A stretch of 64,000 nt of DNA from Caulobacteraceae bacterium UBA5005 (GCA_002398405.1 DGYN01000062.1:1-64000), one strand, 5' to 3'. Shown: positions 35,951 through 47,610, counted from the first letter of the stretch. Notes: generated by a model not told the origin, from the sequence alone. Numbers and translations are program-made.

Positions 35951-36907
35951 ATGGGCCTGCTGACACGCCGCACTCTTCTGGCCGCCTCCGGCGCGGTCCT
36001 CGCCGGGTGCGGCGGCGAGAGCGAACGCCCAGTCGCCTTCCTGACCGTCACCCACGACCCCACGCGCGAACTCTTCAAGGCGGTGGACACCGCCTTTGCT
36101 GAAGAGCGCAAACAGAGCCTGGCCTTGCGCGAAAGCCACGGCCCCTCGGCCAAGCAGGCCCAGGCCGTGATCGAGGGACGGCTGGCCGACGCCGTGTGCC
36201 TGGCCACCGCCCACGAGGTCGATGCGATCGGAAGGGCCGGCCTGATCAAGGGTGATTGGCGGACCCGATTGCCGGGAGGTTCGGTCCCCTTCACCTCGAC
36301 CGTCGTGTTCCTGGTTCGAAGGGGCAATCCAAAGGCCATTGCCGATTGGGACGATCTGGCCCGCCCGGGCGTTAGTGTAGTGATGAGCGATCCACGGACC
36401 TGCGGCGCCGCCCAATGGGCCTATCTCGCCGCCTTCGGCCACGGCGGCGCGGACTTCCTGCGGCCGCTCTACGCCAACGCCGCCGTCCTTCCGCAGGGCG
36501 CGCGGGGCGCGACCATGGGCTTTGTGAAGGGTGCACAGGATGTTCTGGTCGGCCTGGAAAGCGAGGCGCTGATGGCTTCGGAGGCCAACCGCGGCCGGTT
36601 CGATATCGTCCGGCCGCGCAAATCCATCCTCGCCGAACTGCCGGTCGCGCTGGTCGATAAGGTGGTGGAGCGTAAGCAGTCGCGCGAGATTGCGGAGGCC
36701 TTCCTGCGCTTCCTCTATGAGCCCAAGGCAAAGGACCTGATCGCGCGCCACCATTTCCACCCGCAAGGTCAGGCGCCGGAGGGGACGCTGCTCACCGTCG
36801 ACGGTGATTTCGGCGGCTGGAACAAGGCCCACGCTGACCATTTCGCCCCCCGCGCCAGCTTCGACCAGGTCTATGTCCCGCCGGCGCCCGAGCCCAAGCC
36901 GGCATGA
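35951..36907 (+). CDS. Sulfate-binding-protein paralogue with altered ligand loops
   Basis: A 318-residue lipoprotein (signal ending VLAGC, Cys20), clearly homologous to the sulfate-binding protein at 17791 (THDPTRELFKAVDTAF, VPFTSTVVFLVRRGNPK, LRFLYEPKAKDLIARHHFHP). The two ligand loops differ: HGPSAKQAQAV in place of [11 protein letters not shown], and Cys151-Gly152-Ala153 in place of Ser-Gly-Gly. The anion bound may therefore not be sulfate. No permease or ATPase is beside it; its neighbours are phoR (divergent, 64 bases) and a SemiSWEET gene that overlaps its stop by four bases. Confidence 0.88.
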   Translation: MGLLTRRTLLAASGAVLAGCGGESERPVAFLTVTHDPTRELFKAVDTAFAEERKQSLALRESHGPSAKQAQAVIEGRLADAVCLATAHEVDAIGRAGLIKGDWRTRLPGGSVPFTSTVVFLVRRGNPKAIADWDDLARPGVSVVMSDPRTCGAAQWAYLAAFGHGGADFLRPLYANAAVLPQGARGATMGFVKGAQDVLVGLESEALMASEANRGRFDIVRPRKSILAELPVALVDKVVERKQSREIAEAFLRFLYEPKAKDLIARHHFHPQGQAPEGTLLTVDGDFGGWNKAHADHFAPRASFDQVYVPPAPEPKPA

Positions 36908-37164
36908 GCAGCCTGCTGATCAACGCCGTCGGAACCGCCGCGGGGCTTTGCGGCATCATCGGATTTACGCCGCAGATCGCCAAGATCGTCCGGGAGAAGG
37001 ACGCCTCCTCCATCTCCATGAAGATGTACGCCGTGACGACGACGGGCTTTGTCCTGTGGGTGGCGTTCGGCGTCCTGCAGAAAAGCTGGCCGATCATCGC
37101 CTCGAATGGCGTCATGCTGGGTCTGGCGGCGACGATCCTGCTGCTGAAACTGCGCTATCGCTGA
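36904..37164 (+). CDS. SemiSWEET-family transporter
   Basis: An 86-residue membrane protein with three helices, the size of bacterial SemiSWEET sugar transporters, which act as dimers. The PQ motif GFTPQIAKIVREKDASSISM (20-39) in the first helix and loop, and FVLWVAFGVLQKSWPIIASN, are diagnostic. The start overlaps the stop of the binding-protein paralogue (ATGA), so the two are coupled. Whether it moves sugar or another small solute cannot be told. Confidence 0.92.
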   Translation: MSSLLINAVGTAAGLCGIIGFTPQIAKIVREKDASSISMKMYAVTTTGFVLWVAFGVLQKSWPIIASNGVMLGLAATILLLKLRYR

Positions 37165-37243
37165 CCTTACGTCAGGCTGGACTTGGGCCCGCTTTCGTGG
37201 CCTTTGAGCCGCAAAATCAAACAAGCGTATGCTCGAGGGAAAC

Positions 37244-39298
<2,055 letters not shown>

Positions 39299-39321
39299 TT
39301 TCAAAAAAAGGACCCCACAAG

Positions 39322-40524
39322 ATGCGCGAAGCCGTCATCGTTTCCGTCGCCCGCACGCCAATTGGCAAGGCCTATCGCGGCGCTTTCAACAACACCAACG
39401 GCGCGACGCTGGGCGGCCACGCCATCGCCGAGGCCGTCAAGCGCGCCGGGATCGATCCGGGCTCGATCGACGACGTCTCCATGGGCTGCGCCCTGCAGCA
39501 AGGCACCACGGGCAGCAACATCGCCCGCCTGGCCGCCATGCGGGCCGGCCTGCCCGTGCAGGTGTCGGGTCAGACCATCGACCGCCAGTGCTCGTCGGGC
39601 CTGATGGCCATCGCCACCAGCGCGAAATACATCGTCAACGACGGCGCGCCGGTCGCCATCGGCGCCGGGATCGAGTCGATCAGCCTGGTGCAGAACGAGA
39701 AGATCAACCGCTTCCGTGTCGGCGATCCCTGGCTGAAGGAGCACATGCCGGAGCTCAGCATGACCATGCTGGAGACGGCGGAAATTGTCGCCGACCGGTA
39801 TGGCGTGTCGCGCGAGGCCCAGGATGAATACGCCCTGCAGTCGCAGCAGCGCACCGCGGTGGCTCAGTCCGAAGGCCGGCTGACCGCCGAGATCGCGCCG
39901 ATCACCACGGTGATGATGGTCCAGAACAAGGAGACCGGCGAGTTTTCCGAAAAGGAAATCACCATCGGCATGGACGAGGGCAACCGTCCGCAGACCACGC
40001 TCGCCGATCTGCAGAAGCTTGCGCCCGTGTTCAAGGGCGGGCAGCGGGTCGAGGAAGGCAAGTTCATCACCGCTGGCAATGCTTCGCAGCTGTCGGACGG
40101 CGCCGCGGCGCTCGTGCTGATGGAAGCCAAGGAAGCCTCGCGCCTGGGCCTTCAGCCGCTGGGCGCCTATCGCGGCATGGCGGTCGCCGGCTGCGGTCCG
40201 GAGGAAATGGGCATTGGGCCGGTGTTCGCGGTGCCGAAGCTTCTGGAACGCAATGGCCTGAAGATCGACGATATCGACCTTTGGGAGCTGAACGAGGCCT
40301 TCGCCAGCCAGGTGCTTTACTGCCGCGACAAGCTGGGCATCGACAATGAAAAGCTGAACGTCTCGGGCGGGGCGATCTCTATCGGCCACCCCTACGGCAT
40401 GTCGGGCGCCCGGATGACCGGCCATCTGCTGATCGAAGGCAAGCGCCGCAAGGCCAAGTACGGCATCGTGACGATGTGCGTCGGCGGCGGCATGGGCGCT
40501 GCCGGTCTGTTCGAAATCTTTTAA
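39322..40524 (+). CDS. Acyl-CoA thiolase (acetyl-CoA C-acyltransferase)
   Basis: Last step of beta-oxidation. The 400-residue protein has the nucleophile cysteine in [11 protein letters not shown], the [16 protein letters not shown] segment, the active-site His in [18 protein letters not shown] and the second cysteine in [15 protein letters not shown]. It may also work in the biosynthetic direction, but pairing with the FadB/J-like gene 23 bases upstream favours degradation. A strong terminator follows the stop. Confidence 0.95.
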   Translation: MREAVIVSVARTPIGKAYRGAFNNTNGATLGGHAIAEAVKRAGIDPGSIDDVSMGCALQQGTTGSNIARLAAMRAGLPVQVSGQTIDRQCSSGLMAIATSAKYIVNDGAPVAIGAGIESISLVQNEKINRFRVGDPWLKEHMPELSMTMLETAEIVADRYGVSREAQDEYALQSQQRTAVAQSEGRLTAEIAPITTVMMVQNKETGEFSEKEITIGMDEGNRPQTTLADLQKLAPVFKGGQRVEEGKFITAGNASQLSDGAAALVLMEAKEASRLGLQPLGAYRGMAVAGCGPEEMGIGPVFAVPKLLERNGLKIDDIDLWELNEAFASQVLYCRDKLGIDNEKLNVSGGAISIGHPYGMSGARMTGHLLIEGKRRKAKYGIVTMCVGGGMGAAGLFEIF

Positions 40525-40547
40525 GGTCTCAGAATGATAGCATGGGG

Positions 40548-40575
40548 GGGCGGCGGAGCGATCCGCCGCCCTTTT
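40548..40575 (+). terminator. Rho-independent terminator after the thiolase gene
   Basis: GGGCGGCGGA and TCCGCCGCCC form a 10-bp stem with a 4-base loop, followed by TTTT. It ends the beta-oxidation operon and abuts the convergent serine hydrolase gene. Confidence 0.9.
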
Positions 40576-40576
40576 G

Positions 40577-41797
40577 CTATGCGGTTTCGGTCAGGGCCGA
40601 ATAGATCAGGGTGCGCAGCTGCCGCCGGATCGGATAGCTGTTCGAAGGGATGATCTGGGTGAGAAAGACCATGGCCAGGTCTTCCTTCGGATCGACGAAG
40701 AAGGCGGTGGACGCCATGCCGCCCCAGAAGAACTCGCCGTCCGTTCCGGGGATCAGGGTCTTGGACGCATGTTCGGTCACCGCGAAACCAAGGCCAAAAC
40801 CGACCCCGGAATAGGCCGCTTCGGAGAACAAGGACACCGAAGCCTCGGTTAGATCGCGGTCGCCCGGAATGTGATTGACGGTCATCAGGTCCAGGGTCTT
40901 AGGGCCAATCAGACGGACCCCGTCGAGCTCTCCGCGGCCCAGAAGCATGCGGGTGAAACGCAGGTAGTCCGCCATGGTGGAAACCAGGCCACCGCCGCCG
41001 CTGCAAAGCTTGGGGGCTTTAAGGAAGGGGCTGGTTTCCGGGCCATCCTGCAGGACGCGTTTTCCCGTCGCGGCGTCCAGCCGATAGCAGGCCGCCAAGC
41101 GATGGGCCTTTTCAGGCGGCACGAAAAAGCCGGTGTCGACCATGCCCAGAGGCTTGAAAATGCGCTCTTCAAGGAAGGTCTCGAAGGGCATGCCGCTGAT
41201 CTTACCGACCAGATAGCCGAGGACATCGGTGGAGACCGAGTAGTTCCACGCCTCGCCCGGCGAGAAGATCAGGGGCAGGGTCGCCAGGCTTTCGACAAAC
41301 TCGTCGAGGGTCTGATCGCGCAGGATCTTGAGCTGGCGATAGGCCTCATCAACCGGGTTTGACACCTGCAGGTCATAGGTCAGGCCCGAGGTATGACGCA
41401 GGAGATCGGCCATACGCATCGGCGACTTGGTCTTGGCGGTCTTGAAGCTTCCCAGCTCGCCACCCTCGTAGACTTCCTGGCCCCGCCAGGAAGGGATGAA
41501 GCGGTGGACCGGATCGTCGACCCCAACTAGCCCTTCCTCAACCAGCATCATGAAGGCGATCGAGGTGATCGGCTTGGTCATGGAGTAGATGCGGAAGATG
41601 GCGTCGTCTTGCAGGGGGCGGCCCCGCGCTTCGTCGGCAAGGCCAAGGGTGGAGGCATGAACCACCTGGCTGCGGCGTAAAACCGCCAACTGGCATCCGG
41701 CTAGCAGGCCGGGCTGTACATAGGTGCGATCGAGGAAGTCGCGGACCCTATCCATCCGGGCCAGGTCAACGCCGTGAACCGTGGTTTGTCCGTCAGC
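40577..41797 (-). CDS. Serine hydrolase of the beta-lactamase/esterase (class C) family
   Basis: A cytoplasmic-looking protein of about 400 residues with the SxxK motif in YSMTKPITSIAFM, a YSVS tyrosine motif (AWNYSVSTDVLG) and a glycine-rich C-terminal strand (WGGMASTAFFVDP). Such proteins are usually esterases acting on small esters, not beta-lactamases. No signal peptide is visible. The start is uncertain: ATG at 41755, TTG at 41797 (with GGGGAC before it) or TTG at 41812; homology seems to begin before the ATG, so 41797 is given. Its position between beta-oxidation genes and a TonB receptor hints at release of fatty acids from esters. Confidence 0.82.
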   Translation of the reverse strand, partial: ADGQTTVHGVDLARMDRVRDFLDRTYVQPGLLAGCQLAVLRRSQVVHASTLGLADEARGRPLQDDAIFRIYSMTKPITSIAFMMLVEEGLVGVDDPVHRFIPSWRGQEVYEGGELGSFKTAKTKSPMRMADLLRHTSGLTYDLQVSNPVDEAYRQLKILRDQTLDEFVESLATLPLIFSPGEAWNYSVSTDVLGYLVGKISGMPFETFLEERIFKPLGMVDTGFFVPPEKAHRLAACYRLDAATGKRVLQDGPETSPFLKAPKLCSGGGGLVSTMADYLRFTRMLLGRGELDGVRLIGPKTLDLMTVNHIPGDRDLTEASVSLFSEAAYSGVGFGLGFAVTEHASKTLIPGTDGEFFWGGMASTAFFVDPKEDLAMVFLTQIIPSNSYPIRRQLRTLIYSALTETA

Positions 41798-41810
41798 CAA
41801 GCTTGTCCCC

Positions 41811-41842
41811 AAAAAAGAACAGGGGCGGCCGAGGCCGCCCCT
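41811..41842 (-). terminator. Rho-independent terminator after the large TonB receptor
   Basis: On the minus strand CAGGGGCGGCC folds back onto GGCCGCCCCTG, followed by TTCTTTTTT. It lies 25 bases after the receptor stop. Its T-run touches the possible TTG starts of the serine hydrolase gene. Confidence 0.9.
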
Positions 41843-41866
41843 GGATTAGTCCAAAAGTCTCAACCC

Positions 41867-44800
41867 TTACTGGGCGAAGAACTTCTTGCGGATGCCGACC
41901 TTCAGCGTCCGGCCGGCAGGGCCGATACCGCTGAAGCCGTTGTAGTTGAAGTTCGCTTTGTAGAAGGCGCCCGTGGTGTCGAAGATATTGTCGAGGGTCG
42001 CCGTCAACGTCGTGTCTTCCATCCAAGGCAGATCGACGCGGTAGGTCAGGTTCCACTGAATGCTCGAGGCGAGCTTGGAACCGGCCCAAAGCGGAACGTT
42101 ACAGGCGGGGTTATAGGGCATTTCGCCGGTCAAAACCGGTTCCAGAGTCCGCGGAACCGCCGGGTTCACGGGCACCTTGATCTGCGAGAGATTGAGGGCG
42201 GCGCAAGCTGCCGTATCGCGGGGGTTCAGGTTGCCGAGGTGGGAACCGGGGATCGACCCGCCGCTGCCCGGGAAGGTGGCCGCGCCGTTGTCGGCGAAAC
42301 CGCCCGTATAGAAGGCTTGCAGCGAGAACACGTGGGGACCGCGGGCATAGGTCGCCGCCGCATTGCCGCGCATGATGCTGTACTGCAGACCGGTGTTGGT
42401 CCCGAGACTGTCGGTGAAGTCCGCGATCGCCACGCCCAGGAAGGTAACGGGGCTGACCGTGTGACGCAGGTTGACCGTGAGGTCGAGGCTCAGGGCCAAG
42501 TCACCACCGTAGATCTGCTTCGGCACCCGCCAGTTGGCCGCCAGTTCGACGCCGGAGACCTTGCGGGAGGCGAGGTTAAGGGCATTCAAGTAGGCGTAGG
42601 AGAGACCCAGATCGGCAGCGCCAGTCACGCCACCCCCATCGACATCAAGGCCTTCAATCGTCGTTCCAGCGCGGCAGCCGCCAGGCAGGACTTCGTTGTT
42701 ACTGTTGATGTACTGAACGATCGGGCGACCGATCGGGGCCCCAACCACGTCAGTGAACAGGGATTGGACCAGTGGGTCAGAGCAGTCGATGGGAAGACCG
42801 GGAACCAACGCCTGCGAAGCAGTCGTCGCGCCCTGCAGGGCGCGAGCAAAGTCCGTTAAGGTGACGCCGCTGCCGGCGCCCGCCAGGTAATTATAGAAGT
42901 AGTCGATCGACGCGGTGAAGCTGCGGTCCTGAGTGCTGAAGAGGATCCCAGCGCTGCCGTTGAAGCCATGTTCCGGCTGCAGATTGACGTTGTTATGGTT
43001 GATGGTTTGGGTCGCCGGGTTGATCGCGGTGGCGGCAATGGCGGTGCCATAGAAGCTGGTGCCCGTGTTGCGCTGCTGGCTTACGGTTGAGTCAACGTCA
43101 TCGACGTTAGGAATGTCGAACGTTTCCGAACCGCTCAGCCGGAAGGCCAGTTGCGGCGTAGCTTGCCACTTGACGCTGGCGGCGCCGGTGAGTGCGCCGA
43201 TGAATCGGCCGCCCTGGGTCTTCTGCTCTTCGTAACGAAGCTTGAAATTGGTGCTCACCGTTTCCAGGATCGGAGCCTGGACTTCCGCGAACAGGGCGTG
43301 AATCACGTTCTGGCGGAAGCCGGACTGGGCGCGCGACGCGGTAGGCTCTTGAGCGCCGGTGCCGGAGCCTTCGGCGAACGGGCCGCCCTGGGTGCCGCAA
43401 GTGCTGGTGGCGTTGACGTTGTTACCAACGCTATCCAAGGCGCCGATGCTCTGGTTCAGGAAGGTGCAGGGCGTGATCCGAGGATCAGCCAAACCTGATT
43501 GCGCGGCGACGCGGTGAACGTAACGATATTCGCCGCCGAGACCCCATGCGATTGGGCCGCCCGGCAGTTCGAAGGGCTCGATGACGCCATTCAGCCGGGC
43601 GTTTAAGAAGATCGAGTCGTTCTGCTGACGGTTTTCCCGCTCTTCGTACAGCCACCGCGCGATGCCGGGCGCGTTGCCGAGGCCGTAGCCGCGGGCGTAG
43701 CCCTGATAGTCCAGAGCGTTCGGGTCGGTCGGCTCAACAAAGCCGGTGTCGGTCGCCGTGGCCCGGGGAGCCTGACCAACAATGCGGCTGGTGGGATATG
43801 CGCTGAAGAAGGGGTTGAAGAAGAAGCAACGGTTGCCCACGTGCTGTGCGCCTGGGTCGAACCCGTTCGAGGCACGGCCTGCCCCGCCGCCGGCGCCGGT
43901 GGTGTAGGGAACTCCCGTGGCCTCCATGACGGCAGACAAGGTGCCTTGGACGATGTTGAGCCTGCGAGTGCCGGCGGTTTCCGTCGAAGTACAGCCGAGA
44001 CCGTCCGCCCCGAGGTCATCGAGGTTGGTGGCGAAGCCGTTCAGGGCGCGCTGCAGGCGATCGGCCATGATGCCGAAGTCCTTGTAGCGGTTGGCATTGT
44101 ACTGATAGGTGGCCGAAAGCGTGTATTCCACATCGCTGCCGAGGATCGATCCAAGATCTCCCTCAACGCGCTGGGTGGTCCGGTATGAAACGTTCTCCTG
44201 ACGGGCCGGAGCGCGACCGCCCTCGAAGCCCGGGTTAGGGCCGATCATGAAAGGCATCCAGTTACCGCCGCCGGCGGCGCCGATTTGGACGCGGCCAAAG
44301 CCGTTCGGAATATAGGCTTGGGTGACGCTGAGGCCGTTGTTCAGACCGCCCGAAGCGATCGATGTGGCGGCGGCGGAGGCGGGGTCCTGCGCGCCGGTGC
44401 GGGTCAGACCCGTGACAGCGGCGATCTGCGCATCGCTGAACACCGGAACTCTGGCCCCGGCAATCGGATTCGTGAAGGACCGGCGCATATAATCCCAAAC
44501 CGCCGGGTTAAAGCCCGGGGCATAGTAACCGACTGGCGAACCGGGGGTGCAGGCGCGCGTTAATGCAGCGTTCCCACTAATAATGGTGGCGCTCACGGGG
44601 ATGGGATCGCAAGGCGCTCCAACCGCGTAGGCTTCGGTGCCGTCGTAGAGCCGGGTAATCGACTTTGAAGCCAGGAATTCGCCATGGTAGCGGACCGAAC
44701 CGAAGTCGAGGTTCACATCGCCCAACACGCGATAGAAAGCCTGGCCGTCATAGGCGTTTTGCAAATACCGGATCGGGGCATAGCAGGCCGGGGTCGGCGC

Positions 44801-45811
44801 GGTCGCACCGGCGAAGCCGTTAAGACCGCCGTATTCCAGGCAGGCGTCTTCACGTAGGCCGTTGATCGTGCCGAACGCGGAAAGACCAATGGCCGGGAAA
44901 TTGTTTGGGTTGTTGCCCGCCGCGTTGCCCAGGTATTGGTTGACGGTGCCCGCCGCACCGGTCGCCGAGATCGGCGTATTGCCGCGAACGTTGAACACAT
45001 AGGTGCCAGCCGTCGCATAGGGCGAGGTCGTCGAACCGCTAAGGTTGCCGCCGTTGATGTAGAAGGGCTCAACCCGCGTCTCAAGCGCGGACAGCGCCGA
45101 GATCTGCGTCATTTCGAAGCCCAGCAGGACGTTGCCGCCTTCGTTGCGGCGGCCCCAGAGGATCGAGGCGTCCACGTCGCCAAAGTCCGAACCGGGAATG
45201 GCCTTATAGGCCACGTTCAGTTCCATCCCGTGGATGTCTTTGCGGGTGATGAAGTTCACCACGCCGCCCACGGCGTCAGAACCGTAGGTCGCGCCGCCGG
45301 AATCCTTCAGCAGTTCGACCTGCTGCACCGCGGCCATCGGAATGGAGTTGATGTTCTGGTTGGCGCCGCCGGTCACGAAGCCCGCTGAACCGGTCGCGCC
45401 GGAGGAGGTCGGGTCGTCGGCGAGACGCACGCCGTTCAGCATGGAGAGGGTGCGGCCCGAGCCCATGGAGCGGAGGTTGACGGCGGCGATGCCGATGCCG
45501 TCCGCGTTGAAGCGGTTGGCGGCCGCGCCCTGCAGGTTGCCGATTTCCGAGAGACCGCGGATCAGGTCTTCACCGGTCGGGCTGCCGCGGGACAGGAGGT
45601 CTTCGCGACCCATCACCTCGACGTTGATGGCCGAATCTTCGGCCGCGCCGCGGATGATCGTACCCGTCGAGATGATCTCTTCGACGACTACGTCCTCTTG
45701 CGGATCCTCAGCCGGGGGCTGCGCGTAGGCCAAGCTCGGCGAAACGCCCAGCGCCATCGCCAGAGTGACGGCCAGCACGGAGCCGCCGCAGAAATACCTG
45801 CCTTTAGACAT
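41867..45811 (-). CDS. Very large TonB-dependent receptor
   Basis: A 1314-residue outer-membrane transporter, well above the usual 700-1000. The signal peptide ends AYA (about residue 30). A TonB-box-like VVEEIISTGT precedes the plug domain (VNLRSMGSGRTLSMLNGVRL, VQQVELLKDSGGATYGSDAV, GGVVNFITRKDIHGMELN). The barrel contains several long loops and at least ten cysteines, mostly in pairs, and ends TLKVGIRKKFFAQ. The GGGAGGG ribosome site is strong. This size class, common in Caulobacter and sphingomonads, takes up complex carbohydrates, peptides or other large molecules; the ligand is unknown. Confidence 0.93.
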   Translation of the reverse strand: MSKGRYFCGGSVLAVTLAMALGVSPSLAYAQPPAEDPQEDVVVEEIISTGTIIRGAAEDSAINVEVMGREDLLSRGSPTGEDLIRGLSEIGNLQGAAANRFNADGIGIAAVNLRSMGSGRTLSMLNGVRLADDPTSSGATGSAGFVTGGANQNINSIPMAAVQQVELLKDSGGATYGSDAVGGVVNFITRKDIHGMELNVAYKAIPGSDFGDVDASILWGRRNEGGNVLLGFEMTQISALSALETRVEPFYINGGNLSGSTTSPYATAGTYVFNVRGNTPISATGAAGTVNQYLGNAAGNNPNNFPAIGLSAFGTINGLREDACLEYGGLNGFAGATAPTPACYAPIRYLQNAYDGQAFYRVLGDVNLDFGSVRYHGEFLASKSITRLYDGTEAYAVGAPCDPIPVSATIISGNAALTRACTPGSPVGYYAPGFNPAVWDYMRRSFTNPIAGARVPVFSDAQIAAVTGLTRTGAQDPASAAATSIASGGLNNGLSVTQAYIPNGFGRVQIGAAGGGNWMPFMIGPNPGFEGGRAPARQENVSYRTTQRVEGDLGSILGSDVEYTLSATYQYNANRYKDFGIMADRLQRALNGFATNLDDLGADGLGCTSTETAGTRRLNIVQGTLSAVMEATGVPYTTGAGGGAGRASNGFDPGAQHVGNRCFFFNPFFSAYPTSRIVGQAPRATATDTGFVEPTDPNALDYQGYARGYGLGNAPGIARWLYEERENRQQNDSIFLNARLNGVIEPFELPGGPIAWGLGGEYRYVHRVAAQSGLADPRITPCTFLNQSIGALDSVGNNVNATSTCGTQGGPFAEGSGTGAQEPTASRAQSGFRQNVIHALFAEVQAPILETVSTNFKLRYEEQKTQGGRFIGALTGAASVKWQATPQLAFRLSGSETFDIPNVDDVDSTVSQQRNTGTSFYGTAIAATAINPATQTINHNNVNLQPEHGFNGSAGILFSTQDRSFTASIDYFYNYLAGAGSGVTLTDFARALQGATTASQALVPGLPIDCSDPLVQSLFTDVVGAPIGRPIVQYINSNNEVLPGGCRAGTTIEGLDVDGGGVTGAADLGLSYAYLNALNLASRKVSGVELAANWRVPKQIYGGDLALSLDLTVNLRHTVSPVTFLGVAIADFTDSLGTNTGLQYSIMRGNAAATYARGPHVFSLQAFYTGGFADNGAATFPGSGGSIPGSHLGNLNPRDTAACAALNLSQIKVPVNPAVPRTLEPVLTGEMPYNPACNVPLWAGSKLASSIQWNLTYRVDLPWMEDTTLTATLDNIFDTTGAFYKANFNYNGFSGIGPAGRTLKVGIRKKFFAQ

Positions 45812-46022
45812 AAATCCCTCCCTGTGCGTCCGCCGCCGTTCTAACTCGCGGCCAGACCAGAATGCGACCTTAGGACACCCAACCCGCCCATAACAAGCCG
45901 ATTTTTCGACACGATGCGCTATCGTGGCTTTTTTGAAACACTGCGCCAGGTTCCCAAACGGCCTTGCCCGCCAAGGGTTGGCGCGTCACGGCAACCAGAG
46001 CCGTATCAAAAAGCGCTCACCC

Positions 46023-46045
46023 GCCGCCGCCGCTACGGCGGCGGC
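46023..46045 (-). terminator. Strong hairpin after the acyl-CoA synthetase gene
   Basis: GCCGCCGCCG and CGGCGGCGGC pair perfectly around a CTA loop, 18 bases past the end of the minus-strand synthetase gene. The run of T comes only 16 bases later on that strand, so it is a weak intrinsic terminator. The rest of the 250-base gap up to the large receptor holds that receptor's leader; no gene was seen in it. Confidence 0.45.
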
Positions 46046-46062
46046 TTTGTGGCGGTGATATT

Positions 46063-47610
46063 TCAGTCGTTGGCGGGGCCGCGGTATTCGGCGCGCATTT
46101 CCTTCTTCATCACCTTGCCGATGTGACTCCGGGGAATTGTGTCAAGAATCAATAGGTCAGACAGGCGCTGGGTCTTTCCAAGGCGGTCGTTGGCGAAGGT
46201 CCGGATTTCCTCCGCGGAGGCGGTTTTTCCCGCTTTCAGGGTGACATAGCCCACCGGCGTCTCCCCCCATTTCCCCGAAGGAACCCCCACGACGGCCGCT
46301 TCCGCCACCGCTTCGTGCTGGGTAAGCACCGCCTCGAGGTCGCTGGGATAGACGTTGAACCCGCCGGTGATGATCATGTCCTTCTTGCGGTCCATGAGCG
46401 TCAGGAAGCCATCCGAATCGAATCGGCCGACATCGCCGGTGCGGATGAACCGCCGTCCGTCCGGCGCCCACCATTCGGCCTCCGACGTCTTGCCGGGCTG
46501 GTTGTGATAGGCGTTCATGATCGCCTGAGAATGGCCGACGACCTCGCCGATCTCGCCGGCCGCGACCTCGTTCCCGTCCTCGCCGATCAGCTTCATCTCG
46601 TGGCCGGGTCCCGGCTGGCCCACCGTGTGCAGCTTGTCCGGATAGGTGTGGCACTCAAGGATGCAAGTCGCGCCGCCCTCGGTCATCCCGAAGTACTCCA
46701 CCAGGCCGCCCGGCCAGCGGTCGAGGATGTCGCGCTTGAGCGCCGCGCCAAACGGGGCGGAGGTGCAGAACTTCAGGCGGTAGGAGGAAAGATCGTATTT
46801 CCCGAAGTCCGGATACTCCATCAGCCGCTTGTACTGGACCGGCACCAGCATCGAATGGGTGGCCTTGTATTTCACGGCCAGCTTCAGAAAGCCCTCGACA
46901 TCGAACTTGGCCATCAGGACCACCGTCCCGCCGTGGGCGAGGGTCGGGAAAATGCTGACCAGGGTGGTGTTGGAATAGAGCGGCGTCGAGGCGAGCGTCA
47001 CCGCCTCCGCATCGTAGAAGCCGCGGCGCACATGCATCCAGCGCATCTTGTGCGACTGGACGATGCCCTTGGGAGCGCCGGTAGTGCCGGAGGAATATAT
47101 GATGTTGAAGGCCTGGGTCTGGTCGATCTCGACCGGCTGCGGCGTGGCGCCGGGCCCGGGCAGCCAGGCGGAATAGGCCTGGCCGGCGCTGGAATCATCC
47201 AGGGCGACGCGGGGCGCGGCAATCTTGTCCATGACGCCGGCAATGGCGCCGCCGACGCCCGCATCCAGGAAGAAGAGCTTGGCGCCGCAGTCGGCCACCA
47301 TGCCCGCCAGGCCGTCGGGCGTCGAAGACGGGGCGAGCGGGCTGACCGCCACCCCGGCCCGAAGCGCGCCAAGATAAACCACCAGATAGTCCACCGAGGC
47401 GGTGGCGCAGATGGCGATGACATCGCGGCTTTGCAGGCCGTCCCGTTGCAGTCCCGCCGCCACCCGGCCTGTAAGGTCCCAGAGTTCGCGGTAGGTGACC
47501 GACCGCTCGTCCTTGACCAGGGCCGCCCTGTCCGGCCGCTCGTCCAGGTGGATGCGCAGGATTTCCGGAAGGCTGTGGAAATCGTCTTCAAAAAACTCTG
47601 GCGCGGGCAT
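46063..47610 (-). CDS. Acyl-CoA synthetase (AMP-forming)
   Basis: Activates a carboxylic acid to its CoA thioester. The 515-residue protein starts at the ATG at 47610 (MPAPEFFEDDF); the longer open frame has no homology. The AMP-binding P-loop is IIYSSGTTGAPKGIVQSH. Downstream come YFGMTEGGATCILECHTYP, FIRTGDVGRFDSDGFLTLMD, the hinge RKKDMIITGGFNVYPSDLEA and the catalytic-type C-terminal lysine in SHIGKVMKKEMR. Chain length specificity cannot be told. It sits between two TonB receptors and near beta-oxidation genes, so it may activate an imported acid. Confidence 0.92.
   Translation of the reverse strand: MPAPEFFEDDFHSLPEILRIHLDERPDRAALVKDERSVTYRELWDLTGRVAAGLQRDGLQSRDVIAICATASVDYLVVYLGALRAGVAVSPLAPSSTPDGLAGMVADCGAKLFFLDAGVGGAIAGVMDKIAAPRVALDDSSAGQAYSAWLPGPGATPQPVEIDQTQAFNIIYSSGTTGAPKGIVQSHKMRWMHVRRGFYDAEAVTLASTPLYSNTTLVSIFPTLAHGGTVVLMAKFDVEGFLKLAVKYKATHSMLVPVQYKRLMEYPDFGKYDLSSYRLKFCTSAPFGAALKRDILDRWPGGLVEYFGMTEGGATCILECHTYPDKLHTVGQPGPGHEMKLIGEDGNEVAAGEIGEVVGHSQAIMNAYHNQPGKTSEAEWWAPDGRRFIRTGDVGRFDSDGFLTLMDRKKDMIITGGFNVYPSDLEAVLTQHEAVAEAAVVGVPSGKWGETPVGYVTLKAGKTASAEEIRTFANDRLGKTQRLSDLLILDTIPRSHIGKVMKKEMRAEYRGPAND

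Noticed and set aside
45910..45934. Terminator-like CACGAT...ATCGTG followed by six T on the plus strand
   Set aside because: The stem is only 6 bp and no plus-strand gene ends nearby; it is probably part of the leader of the large TonB receptor on the other strand.
45914..46126. Small plus-strand open frame of 70 codons
   Set aside because: No ribosome site, basic low-complexity translation, and its 3' end overlaps the acyl-CoA synthetase gene.
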